Below are positions 1 to 7,338 of a stretch of DNA of 21,326 nt, one piece after another. This DNA is from Chloroflexota bacterium (GTDB lineage: Bacteria > Chloroflexota > UBA6077). Numbering within the stretch: the stretch's first letter is position 1; each line of letters begins with the position of its first letter. A model generated the notes under the pieces. That model was not told the DNA's origin, ran no database searches, and saw nothing but the letters and a program-made list of their open reading frames with translations. Made by a program: the position numbers and the translations under genes. The stretch covers positions 1-21,326 of the forward strand of contig JAJZRD010000039.1 in assembly GCA_021845945.1 (NCBI GenBank). Reading direction: 5' to 3'.

Positions 1-752
1 TTCTGGGGACACGAGCCGGTAGTGTTTCTCGCTGGTGATCGCTACCCCTTGCTCGCTCTCCTCGAAGGCAAACACTGCGATCAGGTTGTCCTCCATGAAC
101 TGCGCCGCGATTGGCCGACAGATCAGCCCTCTGAACTTGGTCGCGCACATGGCCACATCCTGCTCGATCTGGACGATACTCAGCTTATCGGTCCCACCCT
201 TTGCTTGGACGGGGATAACGTAGTGAGCCCCCCCGCCGGTCCACACCAACGTAAACCTCGTCGGTCTCGATCTGGCCGAGACCGGGAGCGGTCGTCCTGA
301 GATGGCTCTGGAGCGAGTGGCAAGCAACACCCGTGAAAATGTCGATCAGCCGGTTGTATCGCACCTTCGCCAAGAGGGCTTGCTCATCAAAGAGGGCGTA
401 CATAGTGATCACGCCCGGGGTGGAATCCGGAACCTTTGTTTCGGCTAGAAGGGGGTTCGGGGTTATGGACGCCAGCGCTGACGCGACGAACTTGTACTTC
501 CCTCGGCCCGCCGGACGAATGATCCAATGCTGTCCCTTGGGGGCCCTGTCGCGGACCCTCTGGGGTAGAGGGACTCTATAGCGGAAGGAGTAGACCACAT
601 CACCAAGGTTCTTGGGGAGAGTGATACAAGTCGCCAGCAACCCGCTCAATGTCCCCACGATCGAAAGGGACTTCTTGGGTCCCCTCTTTGTAGTGGTCCA
701 GGAATATGCGCTCAATGATCTGAGAATAGCGATTCGCCGTCTCCTCGGTCAC
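1..752 (-). pseudogene. Restriction endonuclease-like gene, two frameshifts, cut by window edge
   Basis: The gene begins at a GTG (752) 5 nt after an AGGAGG that overlaps the methyltransferase stop, so the two genes look translationally coupled. The first frame reads VTEETANRYSQIIERIFLDH and continues to about position 627. There the reading shifts to a second frame (TLPKNLGDVVYSFRYRVPLP onward) that stays open to about 232. At a run of seven G (minus strand) it shifts again. Removing one G joins ETDEVYVGVDRRG to AHYVIPVQAKGG, after which the third frame stays open to position 1. The D...QAK spacing resembles the metal-binding core of PD-(D/E)XK nucleases, and the linked methyltransferase supports a restriction role (inference). 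Two frameshifts suggest a pseudogene; sequencing error in the homopolymer could explain one of them. The C-terminus lies outside the window. Confidence 0.7.
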
Positions 753-761
753 TGGTTCCTC

Positions 762-2093
762 CTAACCCGGCCACCGGAGAAGAACGACCTCCTCCCGCAG
801 CTCCTCGTTGGTCGCCGACGACCGGCGGGTACGGAACAGGTCGATGCCCACCAGTTCGTAGCCCAGTTCTCTGGCAATCTCCCCAAGTATCTGACCAGTA
901 CGGATCATGACTCGGAGATAAGAGGCTTGGTCCCCGACCACGTAGGCGAGCTGGGCTCCAGGTCGCAGGATCGTCCGCAGCTCGTCCAGATGCCGGGCCA
1001 TGCCACCGAAGTAGAGCTTCGTCACCCGGCCGTACAATCGCTCGAAGCCGCTCGTCTTGCCAAGAGTGATCCTTCGAGTCTCGATCTCTTCCGCAATCCG
1101 CTGCACTTCCTGGTTGTGCGCCAACCACCGGTCGTCATCGTCAGCCCTATATACATTCCGCGTGTTGGAGCGGACCAGGTGGTGCTTCAGGGCGCGCAAC
1201 TCGTCCTTGCTCCGAATGAGACCGAGAAGCACCGATTCTAGCCGGGTAGTGCGGGTGTAGTCCTTCTCATTCGGGTAGGGTGGCGAGGTAATCACCGCAT
1301 CCACGGACGCTGGCTCCAAGAACTGGAGAAGCTGCCGCGAATCCCCCCAGCGGACCTCCGCCGGCACTCCACCACTCCCACGGAGCTTCCGGAGATCGCC
1401 AGCCATCGTCTGCACCCTAGCTAGCCACGCGGAGATCACCGGCGCATCGGGCTTCGCAGCTGCAACACCCACTTCAGGGCCAAAAGACAGGTTGCCGATA
1501 GAGCTGATTAGCTCACGTGCCAGGGCAAGCTGGTGGTGGCGGAAGTACGACTCGCCCTCGTGTCGGCCCAGCTGTTCCAACAGCACCAGCACCTTATGCA
1601 GGGGCAGAGGACTGATCGAACCCGTCAGCAACAGTTCCATGGCCTCGGGCTCCAGGGTCCGCAACGGCACTCGAGGCTGGCGGCAATTCCACAGGGGGGG
1701 ATTGTCGAGGATATCCTCTGCCTCGAGTTGGTTCGTCGCAACCTCGGCGATCTCGAGGGCACTTTCCACCAATCGGTCCGGATGCACGCTCCAGTCCGTC
1801 TTCACGGCACTTGCCAGGTATGCCATGGGGTTTGCCTCGATCCCCACGCTGGCAACGCCGAGTTTCTTGCACTCAACCAGGGTGGTCCCGGTTCCGCAGA
1901 AGGGGTCCAGAACCCGGTCACGGCGATCTAGATCGAACCGCCGAAGATAATCGCGGACCAGGTGGGGCGGAAATGAGAGGACAAAGCGATACCAGTCATG
2001 GACTGGTCGATCCTCGGGAAAGAGCTTGTTCTGATCTCCGTTGAGCCGATCCCGTGGGCGCAGCCAAGCGGCTGAAGAGGAGACACTTCTCAC
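762..2093 (-). CDS. DNA amino-methyltransferase (N4/N6 family) of a restriction-modification pair
   Basis: Predicted S-adenosylmethionine-dependent DNA methylase modifying an exocyclic amino group (N4-cytosine or N6-adenine). From the GTG at 2093 the protein has 443 residues. The AdoMet-binding motif I DPFCGTGTT lies at about residues 63-71, followed by VGIEANP (motif II-like). The catalytic motif IV TSPPYPNEKDYTR lies at about 269-281. The roughly 200-residue gap probably contains target-recognition sequence. A late segment AYVVGDQASY fits the C-terminal core. GTG 2093 is preferred because AGGTGG lies just upstream; a TTG at 2135 would add 14 residues. The endonuclease-like gene follows 9 nt after the stop, so this was a methylase-nuclease operon. 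With the nuclease apparently broken, this may now be an orphan methylase. The region looks less GC-rich than the rest of the window, as expected for acquired DNA. The target sequence cannot be predicted. Confidence 0.88.
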   Translation of the reverse strand: MRSVSSSAAWLRPRDRLNGDQNKLFPEDRPVHDWYRFVLSFPPHLVRDYLRRFDLDRRDRVLDPFCGTGTTLVECKKLGVASVGIEANPMAYLASAVKTDWSVHPDRLVESALEIAEVATNQLEAEDILDNPPLWNCRQPRVPLRTLEPEAMELLLTGSISPLPLHKVLVLLEQLGRHEGESYFRHHQLALARELISSIGNLSFGPEVGVAAAKPDAPVISAWLARVQTMAGDLRKLRGSGGVPAEVRWGDSRQLLQFLEPASVDAVITSPPYPNEKDYTRTTRLESVLLGLIRSKDELRALKHHLVRSNTRNVYRADDDDRWLAHNQEVQRIAEEIETRRITLGKTSGFERLYGRVTKLYFGGMARHLDELRTILRPGAQLAYVVGDQASYLRVMIRTGQILGEIARELGYELVGIDLFRTRRSSATNEELREEVVLLRWPG

Positions 2094-2212
2094 GAGTCTT
2101 CCACCTGGGCACGTACTACCTTCTAGCTTCGGCAATCCTATCGTAAAGAGGCTCGGAGTGGAAGTGTTGGAGCTTTCTTGGTGTTTCGGTGTTTGCGAGG
2201 CTATTCCAAGCC

Positions 2213-2242
2213 TTGCACCCGGCCGGAGGTGTCTGGTATCAT
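2213..2242 (+). promoter_or_regulatory. Probable promoter of the T-box/leuS transcript
   Basis: TTGCAC (2213-2218) and TATCAT (2237-2242) are separated by 18 nt. The -10 box is preceded by TG one base away (extended -10, TGGTATCAT). A start near 2249-2252 would fall a few bases before the first helix of the T-box leader, the expected position. The -35 match is only partial. The remaining gap between the methyltransferase start and this point (2094-2212) shows nothing else recognisable. Confidence 0.6.
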
Positions 2243-2417
2243 ATCCATGCGTTGAGCGGGAGTAGTAGGCCGTCCCAAAAGCAGAGAGCCGGGAGGGTGA
2301 AAGCCGGCAGAAGAGGGGCCGAACTCGCCCGGGAGCAGCAGCGGTGAAGGCCAGTAGTCGCTGTCGGCCGGCGTCCGTTACAGCGCCGAAGAGCGGACGT
2401 TAGATCCCTTTCTCATG

Positions 2418-2492
2418 GGGCAGTGGCGCAGCGGGAGCGCGCTTCCTTGGCATGGAAGAGGTCAGGGGTTCAATTCCCCTCTGCTCCACCAT
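2418..2492 (+). tRNA. tRNA-Ala (anticodon GGC) inside the T-box leader
   Basis: A complete 75-nt cloverleaf with an encoded CCA. The acceptor stem is GGGGCAG (2418-2424) with CTGCTCC (2482-2488), and contains the G3:U70 wobble pair that identifies alanine tRNAs. D stem GCGC/GCGC (2427-2430, 2438-2441). Anticodon stem CTTCC/GGAAG (2443-2447, 2455-2459) with loop TTGGCAT and anticodon GGC at 2450-2452, reading GCC. Variable loop AGGTC. T stem AGGGG/CCCCT with loop TTCAATT. Discriminator A2489 and CCA 2490-2492. All helices are fully paired, so it looks functional. It lies between the upstream T-box stems and the T-box antiterminator, on the same strand. I see no convincing promoter of its own in the 18 nt between the last upstream T-box helix and the tRNA, so it is probably transcribed from the leuS promoter. 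Confidence 0.96.
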
Positions 2493-2591
2493 CACTTGAG
2501 GGCCCCTCACCAAGCAGGGGCCCGAATTGCACCTCACTTGGAGTGGGGTGGGGATCGAAAAATACGTCAAGCAGGGTGGTACCGCGGAACG

Positions 2592-2620
2592 GCCTTTCGC
2601 CCCTGGTTCGGGTGAAAGGC
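2592..2620 (+). terminator. T-box-controlled terminator hairpin before leuS
   Basis: An 11-pair stem runs GCCTTTCGCCC (2592-2602) with GGGTGAAAGGC (2610-2620), including one G-U pair, with a 7-nt loop. It is followed by TTTCGCATTGTTT, a weak T-rich tract. Bases 2601-2602 are shared with the alternative antiterminator helix, so the two folds exclude each other, as in known T-box leaders. The weak T tract leaves efficiency uncertain. Confidence 0.8.
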
Positions 2621-2675
2621 TTTCGCATTGTTTGGGGAGGTAGATCCACGGCTACGAGACAGCCCTCACCCTTTA

Positions 2676-2696
2676 CCCTCTCCCAAAGGGAGAGGG
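2676..2696 (+). repeat. Palindromic intergenic repeat, CCCTCTCCC type (copy 1)
   Basis: Perfect 9-bp inverted repeat CCCTCTCCC/GGGAGAGGG around AAA, preceded by CCCTCACCCTTTA. A near-identical unit lies at 20376-20396, with variants at 20295-20315 and 18166-18189. It sits in the leuS 5' untranslated region, 30 nt before the start codon and just upstream of the ribosome-binding site. Confidence 0.85.
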
Positions 2697-2726
2697 ATGT
2701 CCTGGCTAGGCAACGGAGGTAGGCAG

Positions 2727-5183
2727 ATGGCTAAGCAGGTGGAGAAGTTCAACCCCAGCGAGATCGAGGCCAAGTGGCAGGCCGAGTGGGAGGAGATGGG
2801 GATCTACCGCGTCAAGGAGGATCCCTCCAAGCCGAAGCACTACGCCCTGGTCATGTTCCCCTACACCTCCGGCGACCTCCACGTCGGCCACTGGTACAAC
2901 TTCGCCCCTGCCGATACCCACGCCCGCTACAAGCGGATGCAGGGCTACAACGTCTTCGAGCCTATCGGTTTCGACGCCTTCGGTCTGCCCGCCGAGGAAG
3001 CCGCCATCAAGAACGGCATCAACCCCGCCGACTGGACCGAGCGCAACATCGAGAACATGACCCGCCAGCTGAAGACCATCGGCAACATGTACGACTGGAG
3101 CCACACCCTGGCCTCCTGCCGGCCCGATTACTACCGGTGGAATCAGTGGTTCTTCCTGCAGTTCTACAAGAGGGGGCTGGCTTACCGGGCCAAGGCGCCC
3201 GCAAACTGGTGCCCCCACTGCGAGACGGTCCTGGCCAACGAGCAGGTGGAGGAGGGCCGCTGCTGGCGGTGCGAGACAGTGGTGACCCGGGTGGACCTGG
3301 AGCAGTGGTTCTTCAAGATCACCGCCTACGCCGACGAACTGCTGGACTTCGACGAGATCGAGTGGCCCGAGCGGGTCGTGACCATGCAGCGCAACTGGAT
3401 CGGCCGCAGCGAGGGCGTCCAGTTCCGCATGCAGGTGGCCGACTCCGACGAGTCCTTCGAGGTCTTCACCACCCGGCCCGACACCATCTTCGGCATCACC
3501 TACGCCGTCCTGGCCCCGGAGCATCCGCTGGTGGAGAAGCTGACGGCTCCAGACCGCCGGCAGGAGGTGGCGGCTTACGTGGAGCAGGCCCGGCGCCAGA
3601 GCGAGATCGAGCGGCTGTCCACCGAGAAGGAGAAGACGGGGGTCTTCATCGGCGCCTACGCCATCAACCCGGTCAACGGTCACAGGGTGCCCATCTGGAT
3701 CGCCGACTACGTCCTGGGCACCTACGGTACCGGTGCCATCATGGCCGTGCCGGCCCACGACGAGCGGGACTTCGAGTTCGCCAGGCGGTTCGGTCTGGAG
3801 ATCCTGGAGGTGATCAGCCCCACCGGACAGCCCACGGGCGAGCTGCAGCAGGCCTATACCGAGCCGGGGATCATGATCAACTCCGGCCCCTTCGACGGCA
3901 CCCCCTCCGTGGAAGGCAAGACGAAGGTGGCCGAGTACCTGGAGTCCAAGGGGATCGGCCGGCGGACGGTGAACTACCGGATCCGTGACTGGCTGATCTC
4001 CCGCCAGCGATACTGGGGCACCCCCATTCCGATGCTGTACTGCGACCATTGCGGCATCGTTCCCGTGCCCGAGGAAGAGCTACCGGTGCTGCTGCCCAGG
4101 TACGAGGGAATGGAGTTCAAGACCCGTGTGAACCCCATGAAGTACGACGAGAACTTCCTGAACACCACCTGCCCTCAGTGCGGCGGTCCGGCCAGGCGCG
4201 AGACCGACACCATGGACACCTTCGTGGACTCCTCCTGGTACTTCCTGCGCTACACCGACCCGAAGTACCAGGAAGGTCCCTTCGATCCGCAGAAGGTCCA
4301 CTACTGGATGCCGGTGGATCAGTACATGGGCGGTGTCGAGCACGCCGTGATGCACCTGCTCTACTCTCGCTTCTTCCAGCGGGTACTGCGAGACATGGGG
4401 CTGGTGGAGACGGGCGAGCCCTTCCAGCGGCTGTACAACCAGGGGATCATCCTGGGCCCCGACGGCTACCGGATGAGCAAGTCCCGGGGCAACGTGGTGA
4501 ACCCCGACGAGTACGTCAAGCAGATGGGCGCCGATACCGTCCGCTGCTACCTGATGTTCATCGGTCCGTGGGACTCGGGAGGACCCTGGAGCGCCAGCGG
4601 GATTAGCGGCGTCTTCAAGTTCCTGAACCGAGCATGGGCCCTGGCGCTGCAGGATGCCCCCGGCCGGGGTGCCGGCAAGGCTACGGCGGAGGCCGACAAG
4701 AAGCTGACCCGAGCCATGCACAAGACCATCAAGGCCGTCACCGACGACATGGAAAAGTTCCGCTACAACACCATGCTGGCCCGGATGATGGAGTACGTGA
4801 ACGCCATGAACGCGGCCTACGACTCCGTCTCGGCGCCCGCCTGGAAGGAAGCAGTGCAGAAGCTGATCCTGCTACTGGCCCCCAGTGCCCCCCACCTGGC
4901 CGAGGAGTTGTGGCACCGAACCGGCCACGAGAAGCAGGGCAGCGTCCACCTGCAGAGCTGGCCGAAGTGGGAGGAGGCCCTCACCATCGAGGAGATGGTG
5001 ACCCTGGTGGTGCAGGTGAACGGCAAGGTCCGCGACAAGCTGGAGATACCGGTGGGCACCCCCAAGGAGGAGGTCCAGCAGCTGGTGCTGGGCAGGGAGA
5101 AGGTTCAGGCCTACCTGGACGGCCGGCGGGTCAAGGACGTGATCTACGTCCCCAACCGGCTGGTCAACGTGGTGATCATCTAA
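2727..5183 (+). CDS. leuS: Leucyl-tRNA synthetase
   Basis: Cytoplasmic class Ia synthetase charging tRNA-Leu with leucine; 818 residues, normal for bacterial LeuRS. The ATP-binding signature HVGH is at residues 52-55 and the KMSKS loop reads RMSKS at 582-586. Zinc-ligand cysteine pairs are at C162/C165 with C179/C182 and at C439/C442 with C482/C485. The editing domain (about 225-420) keeps TTRPDTIFG (248-256) and AHDERD (343-348), so hydrolysis of mischarged tRNA is expected. The C-terminus has the anticodon-binding helices and a final domain ending in VNVVII. The ATG at 2727 is chosen because GGAGGT lies 7 nt upstream and MAKQVEKFNPSEIEAKWQ aligns with the usual N-terminus. An in-frame ATG at 2628 would translate through a hairpin repeat and is unlikely. 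Expression should be controlled by the Leu T-box leader upstream. Confidence 0.99.
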   Translation: MAKQVEKFNPSEIEAKWQAEWEEMGIYRVKEDPSKPKHYALVMFPYTSGDLHVGHWYNFAPADTHARYKRMQGYNVFEPIGFDAFGLPAEEAAIKNGINPADWTERNIENMTRQLKTIGNMYDWSHTLASCRPDYYRWNQWFFLQFYKRGLAYRAKAPANWCPHCETVLANEQVEEGRCWRCETVVTRVDLEQWFFKITAYADELLDFDEIEWPERVVTMQRNWIGRSEGVQFRMQVADSDESFEVFTTRPDTIFGITYAVLAPEHPLVEKLTAPDRRQEVAAYVEQARRQSEIERLSTEKEKTGVFIGAYAINPVNGHRVPIWIADYVLGTYGTGAIMAVPAHDERDFEFARRFGLEILEVISPTGQPTGELQQAYTEPGIMINSGPFDGTPSVEGKTKVAEYLESKGIGRRTVNYRIRDWLISRQRYWGTPIPMLYCDHCGIVPVPEEELPVLLPRYEGMEFKTRVNPMKYDENFLNTTCPQCGGPARRETDTMDTFVDSSWYFLRYTDPKYQEGPFDPQKVHYWMPVDQYMGGVEHAVMHLLYSRFFQRVLRDMGLVETGEPFQRLYNQGIILGPDGYRMSKSRGNVVNPDEYVKQMGADTVRCYLMFIGPWDSGGPWSASGISGVFKFLNRAWALALQDAPGRGAGKATAEADKKLTRAMHKTIKAVTDDMEKFRYNTMLARMMEYVNAMNAAYDSVSAPAWKEAVQKLILLLAPSAPHLAEELWHRTGHEKQGSVHLQSWPKWEEALTIEEMVTLVVQVNGKVRDKLEIPVGTPKEEVQQLVLGREKVQAYLDGRRVKDVIYVPNRLVNVVII

Positions 5184-5219
5184 TAGGAAAGCAGGTCCAG
5201 GGCGCAGCGCCTGGCGGGG

Positions 5220-5236
5220 TTTGGGGTGTCCCCAAA
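5220..5236 (+). terminator. Hairpin after leuS, possible terminator
   Basis: TTTGGGG and CCCCAAA pair perfectly (7 bp) around TGT, 36 nt after the leuS stop. Downstream is ACAACTGTTTCTT, moderately T-rich. A second inverted repeat CCAGG...CCTGG lies just before it (about 5197-5214). The arrangement may also be an interspersed repeat rather than a dedicated terminator. Confidence 0.45.
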
Positions 5237-5276
5237 ACAACTGTTTCTTATGGACATGTGGCTAGAGGCATCGAGC

Positions 5277-5304
5277 AGCGACGGGTCATCCCTGACCCGT
5301 CGCT
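5277..5304. terminator. Strong hairpin between convergent leuS and ggt
   Basis: A perfect 12-bp stem AGCGACGGGTCA/TGACCCGTCGCT encloses the loop TCCC. It lies 6 nt beyond the stop of the minus-strand ggt-like gene and about 93 nt beyond leuS. It could stop transcription from either side of this convergent junction. Neither side has a T tract, so intrinsic termination is uncertain. Confidence 0.45.
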
Positions 5305-5310
5305 TCGGCT

Positions 5311-7089
5311 CTACCACCCTATGACGTAGTTCTCCCGCCGGCTGTCGGCCCCGCCGGCCATGAGCCCCGTCTCGGGGTCGTAGGTGATGGCACACACGCC
5401 CCCCGCCTGCCACTGCCAGGCCTGCCAGGACTCCACCCGATGGTCCAGTTCCTCCAGCCGTCCCATGGTCTCTCCCTGAATCCGTGCCTCCACCCGCAAG
5501 ACCCCGGGCAGGTAGGTGTGGGGCTCGAAGGAGCTGGGGTGGTTGTAGGTGGCGAAGCGAGGCTCCTCCACTGCCCGCTGGGGATCCATCCCGAATTCCA
5601 GGACGTTCAGCAGCACCTGCAGCATGGCCTGCACCTGGACGTCGGAGCCAGGGGAGCCCAGGGCCAGCACCGGCTTGCCGTCCTTGAACACCATGGCTGG
5701 GTTCGGTGTGACCACCGGACGCTGGCCCGGCCGCACCCGGTTGGGGTGATCGGGATCCACGAAGGCCTGAATGCCCCGATTGGAGATGACCATGCCGGTG
5801 CCCGGAACGATAGGGGAGTTCATGAAGGGATCGCTGAAGGTGGCGCCGAAGAAGTTGCCCCAGCGGTCCACCACGGCCAGGTAGCTGGTGTCCAGCTGCT
5901 CCCGGGGGCTCTTGCGGCCGGGGATGGGCTCGTCCCGCTTCCCCCCTCGGACGGCAGCCCCGCTCCAGGGGTCCCCCGCCGGGGGCATCTCCGTCCAGGC
6001 CTGCTTCCCGTCGATCAACCGGCGCCGCTGGACGGCGTACTCCTTGGAGAGCAGCCCCTCGGCGGGCACCTCCACCACCAGCGGGTCGCCGTAGTAGGCG
6101 TGGCGATCGGCAAAGACCAGCGTGAGGGCCTCGGCCACCAGGTGGATGTACTCCGCCGAGTTGTGGCCGAGGGCAGAGAGATCGTACCCCTCCAGCAGGT
6201 TCAGCAGCTGGATCAGCATCGGCCCCTTGGACCAGAAGGGGCAGGTCCGGATCTCGTAGCCCTTCCAGCTTCCGACCATGGGGGGATCGATGGCCGCCCG
6301 ATAGCCGGCCATGTCGCTCTTCCGCAGGAACCCGCCGCTCTCCCGGTAGAAGCGGTCGATCCGATCGGCGATCTCACCCCGATAGAATACGTCCCTGGCC
6401 GCCTGGATCCCTCGGGAACGGTCGCCCTCCCCCGCGCTTGCCTCGGCATCCGCCATCAGGCGGAGAGAGCGCCCCAGCTCCGGCTGGCGAAAGATCTCCC
6501 CCGGCTCCGGCTGCCGTCCGCCGGGCCACAGCACCTCCCGGGTGGAGGGGAACTGGCCCATGACCTCCTGGTGCGCCATCTGCTGCTCGTAGCGGAAGGG
6601 AAACATGGGGAACCCCTCCTCGGCCAGCTCGACGGCCCGGCCGACGGCCTTGCCGAAGCTCCAGCTGCCGAACCGCTCCAGCGCGGTGAGGTAGCCGTCC
6701 GGCGCACCGGGGACCACCCCGTTCCGCACGTCGTTGGGGACGTGGCCACCCGACTGGTCGCGGAAGTGCTCCAGGCTGGCCAGGGCCGGCCAGGGGCCCA
6801 CCCCCGCTATGGTAAAGGATTCGCCCAGGTCGGCCCGGTAGATCTGGATGGCGGCAACCCCACCGAAGCTGACGAAGTCGCTCTGCAAGACGGACCCGGC
6901 CACGGCGGCAGCCACTCCGGCGTCGATGGCGTTTCCCCCCTCCTCCAGCACCCGCACCCCCGCCAGGCTGGAGAGGTAATGCCCCGACGACACCATGCCG
7001 TGGGTACCCATAACGGCGGGGCGGAAGGACTTCTTACCCCCAAGCCCCAGTTCTGAATGGTCAAGGCTCCACGCCTTTGGCTTCTCCAT
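5311..7089 (-). CDS. ggt: Gamma-glutamyltranspeptidase-like N-terminal nucleophile hydrolase
   Basis: Predicted autoprocessing Ntn-hydrolase that cleaves or transfers gamma-glutamyl groups (glutathione or gamma-glutamyl peptides) or related acyl amides. From ATG 7089 it has 592 residues, typical for the family. The large-subunit N-terminus reads MVSSGHYLSS...EEGGNAIDAGVAAAVA. The cleavage site/nucleophile corresponds to the Thr in LDTSYLAVVD (about residue 401), aligned with the TTHYSVVD of classical GGT. The small subunit continues with GNFFGATFSDPF, a GSPGSDVQVQ segment and a C-terminal GGADSRRENYVIGW. No signal peptide is visible, so it is probably cytoplasmic. GGAAGGGGA precedes ATG 7089; an in-frame ATG at 7140 would add 17 residues but lacks a ribosome-binding site. 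It diverges from a peptide-uptake operon, suggesting shared peptide metabolism. The exact substrate is uncertain; cephalosporin-acylase-like members share the fold. Confidence 0.92.
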   Translation of the reverse strand: MEKPKAWSLDHSELGLGGKKSFRPAVMGTHGMVSSGHYLSSLAGVRVLEEGGNAIDAGVAAAVAGSVLQSDFVSFGGVAAIQIYRADLGESFTIAGVGPWPALASLEHFRDQSGGHVPNDVRNGVVPGAPDGYLTALERFGSWSFGKAVGRAVELAEEGFPMFPFRYEQQMAHQEVMGQFPSTREVLWPGGRQPEPGEIFRQPELGRSLRLMADAEASAGEGDRSRGIQAARDVFYRGEIADRIDRFYRESGGFLRKSDMAGYRAAIDPPMVGSWKGYEIRTCPFWSKGPMLIQLLNLLEGYDLSALGHNSAEYIHLVAEALTLVFADRHAYYGDPLVVEVPAEGLLSKEYAVQRRRLIDGKQAWTEMPPAGDPWSGAAVRGGKRDEPIPGRKSPREQLDTSYLAVVDRWGNFFGATFSDPFMNSPIVPGTGMVISNRGIQAFVDPDHPNRVRPGQRPVVTPNPAMVFKDGKPVLALGSPGSDVQVQAMLQVLLNVLEFGMDPQRAVEEPRFATYNHPSSFEPHTYLPGVLRVEARIQGETMGRLEELDHRVESWQAWQWQAGGVCAITYDPETGLMAGGADSRRENYVIGW

Positions 7090-7143
7090 TCCCCTTCCCC
7101 CTGCCAATAGTAGTGCGTTATCTCCACCGTTGCGATCCATGGG

Positions 7144-7172
7144 TAGACAATCGAAGTGGTGCCCGCTAGAAT
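7144..7172 (+). promoter_or_regulatory. Promoter of the peptidase/peptide-transport operon, overlapping a possible ggt promoter
   Basis: TAGACA (7144-7149) and TAGAAT (7167-7172) each match the sigma-70-type consensus at 5 of 6 positions with an optimal 17-nt spacer. Transcription would start near 7179, giving a leader of about 160 nt before the ATG at 7339. On the opposite strand TTGCTA (7196-7191) and TATTCT (7173-7168), 17 nt apart, form a weaker promoter for ggt whose -10 box overlaps this one. The leader contains a perfect 7-bp hairpin TAGCGAG/CTCGCTA (7198-7204 with 7215-7221) but no riboswitch I recognise. Confidence 0.6.
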
Positions 7173-7338
7173 ACTTGCCCTAATCACCCTTTAGCAAGTA
7201 GCGAGTATGCCCAGTCTCGCTATTGCTGCGCGGCCGTTTCGAGTTGTCTCGCCTCTCAGGCATATCGGTGCCAGCCACTGTCCCTACAGCACGGTTGCCC
7301 TCCGGAGGCTGCTACCCTGTGACAGACGGAGGTTCTCC

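Larger units (their letters stand above)
2254..2620 (+). promoter_or_regulatory. Leucine T-box leader of leuS (interrupted by a tRNA gene)
   Basis: A T-box RNA senses uncharged tRNA and chooses between antitermination and termination. Stem I: lower helix CGGG/CCCG (2257-2260 with 2328-2331), then a specifier loop with AGTAGTA (2261-2267) facing GAACTCG (2321-2327), then helix GGCC/GGCC (2268-2271 with 2317-2320). AGAGAG (2283-2288) and a CCGG-capped distal loop follow the family pattern. The specifier is CTC (2324-2326), a leucine codon, matching the downstream leuS. A stem II-like hairpin (2339-2363) and a stem IIA/B-like element with CCGTTA (2372-2399) come next. After an interrupting tRNA-Ala gene (2418-2492) there are two hairpins (2501-2523 and 2530-2550), then the conserved box AGGGTGGTACCGCG (2573-2586), whose TGGT bulge would pair with the tRNA 3' ACCA. 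The antiterminator helix CAGGG/CCCTG (2572-2576 with 2601-2605) is mutually exclusive with the terminator. Confidence 0.9.

Noticed and set aside
2378..2406. A private promoter for the embedded tRNA-Ala (TTACAG-17-TTAGAT)
   Set aside because: Matches to consensus are poor (2 of 6 and 3 of 6), and the bases are explained by the conserved CCGTTA stem element of the T-box.
2415..2722. Two overlapping plus-strand open frames across the leuS leader
   Set aside because: They run through the tRNA-Ala gene and the T-box antiterminator and resemble no protein. The RNA features explain the sequence.
2706..4049. Long minus-strand open frame (447 codons) opposite leuS
   Set aside because: Antisense shadow of a GC-rich coding gene; low-complexity G/V/L/H-rich translation with no family features.
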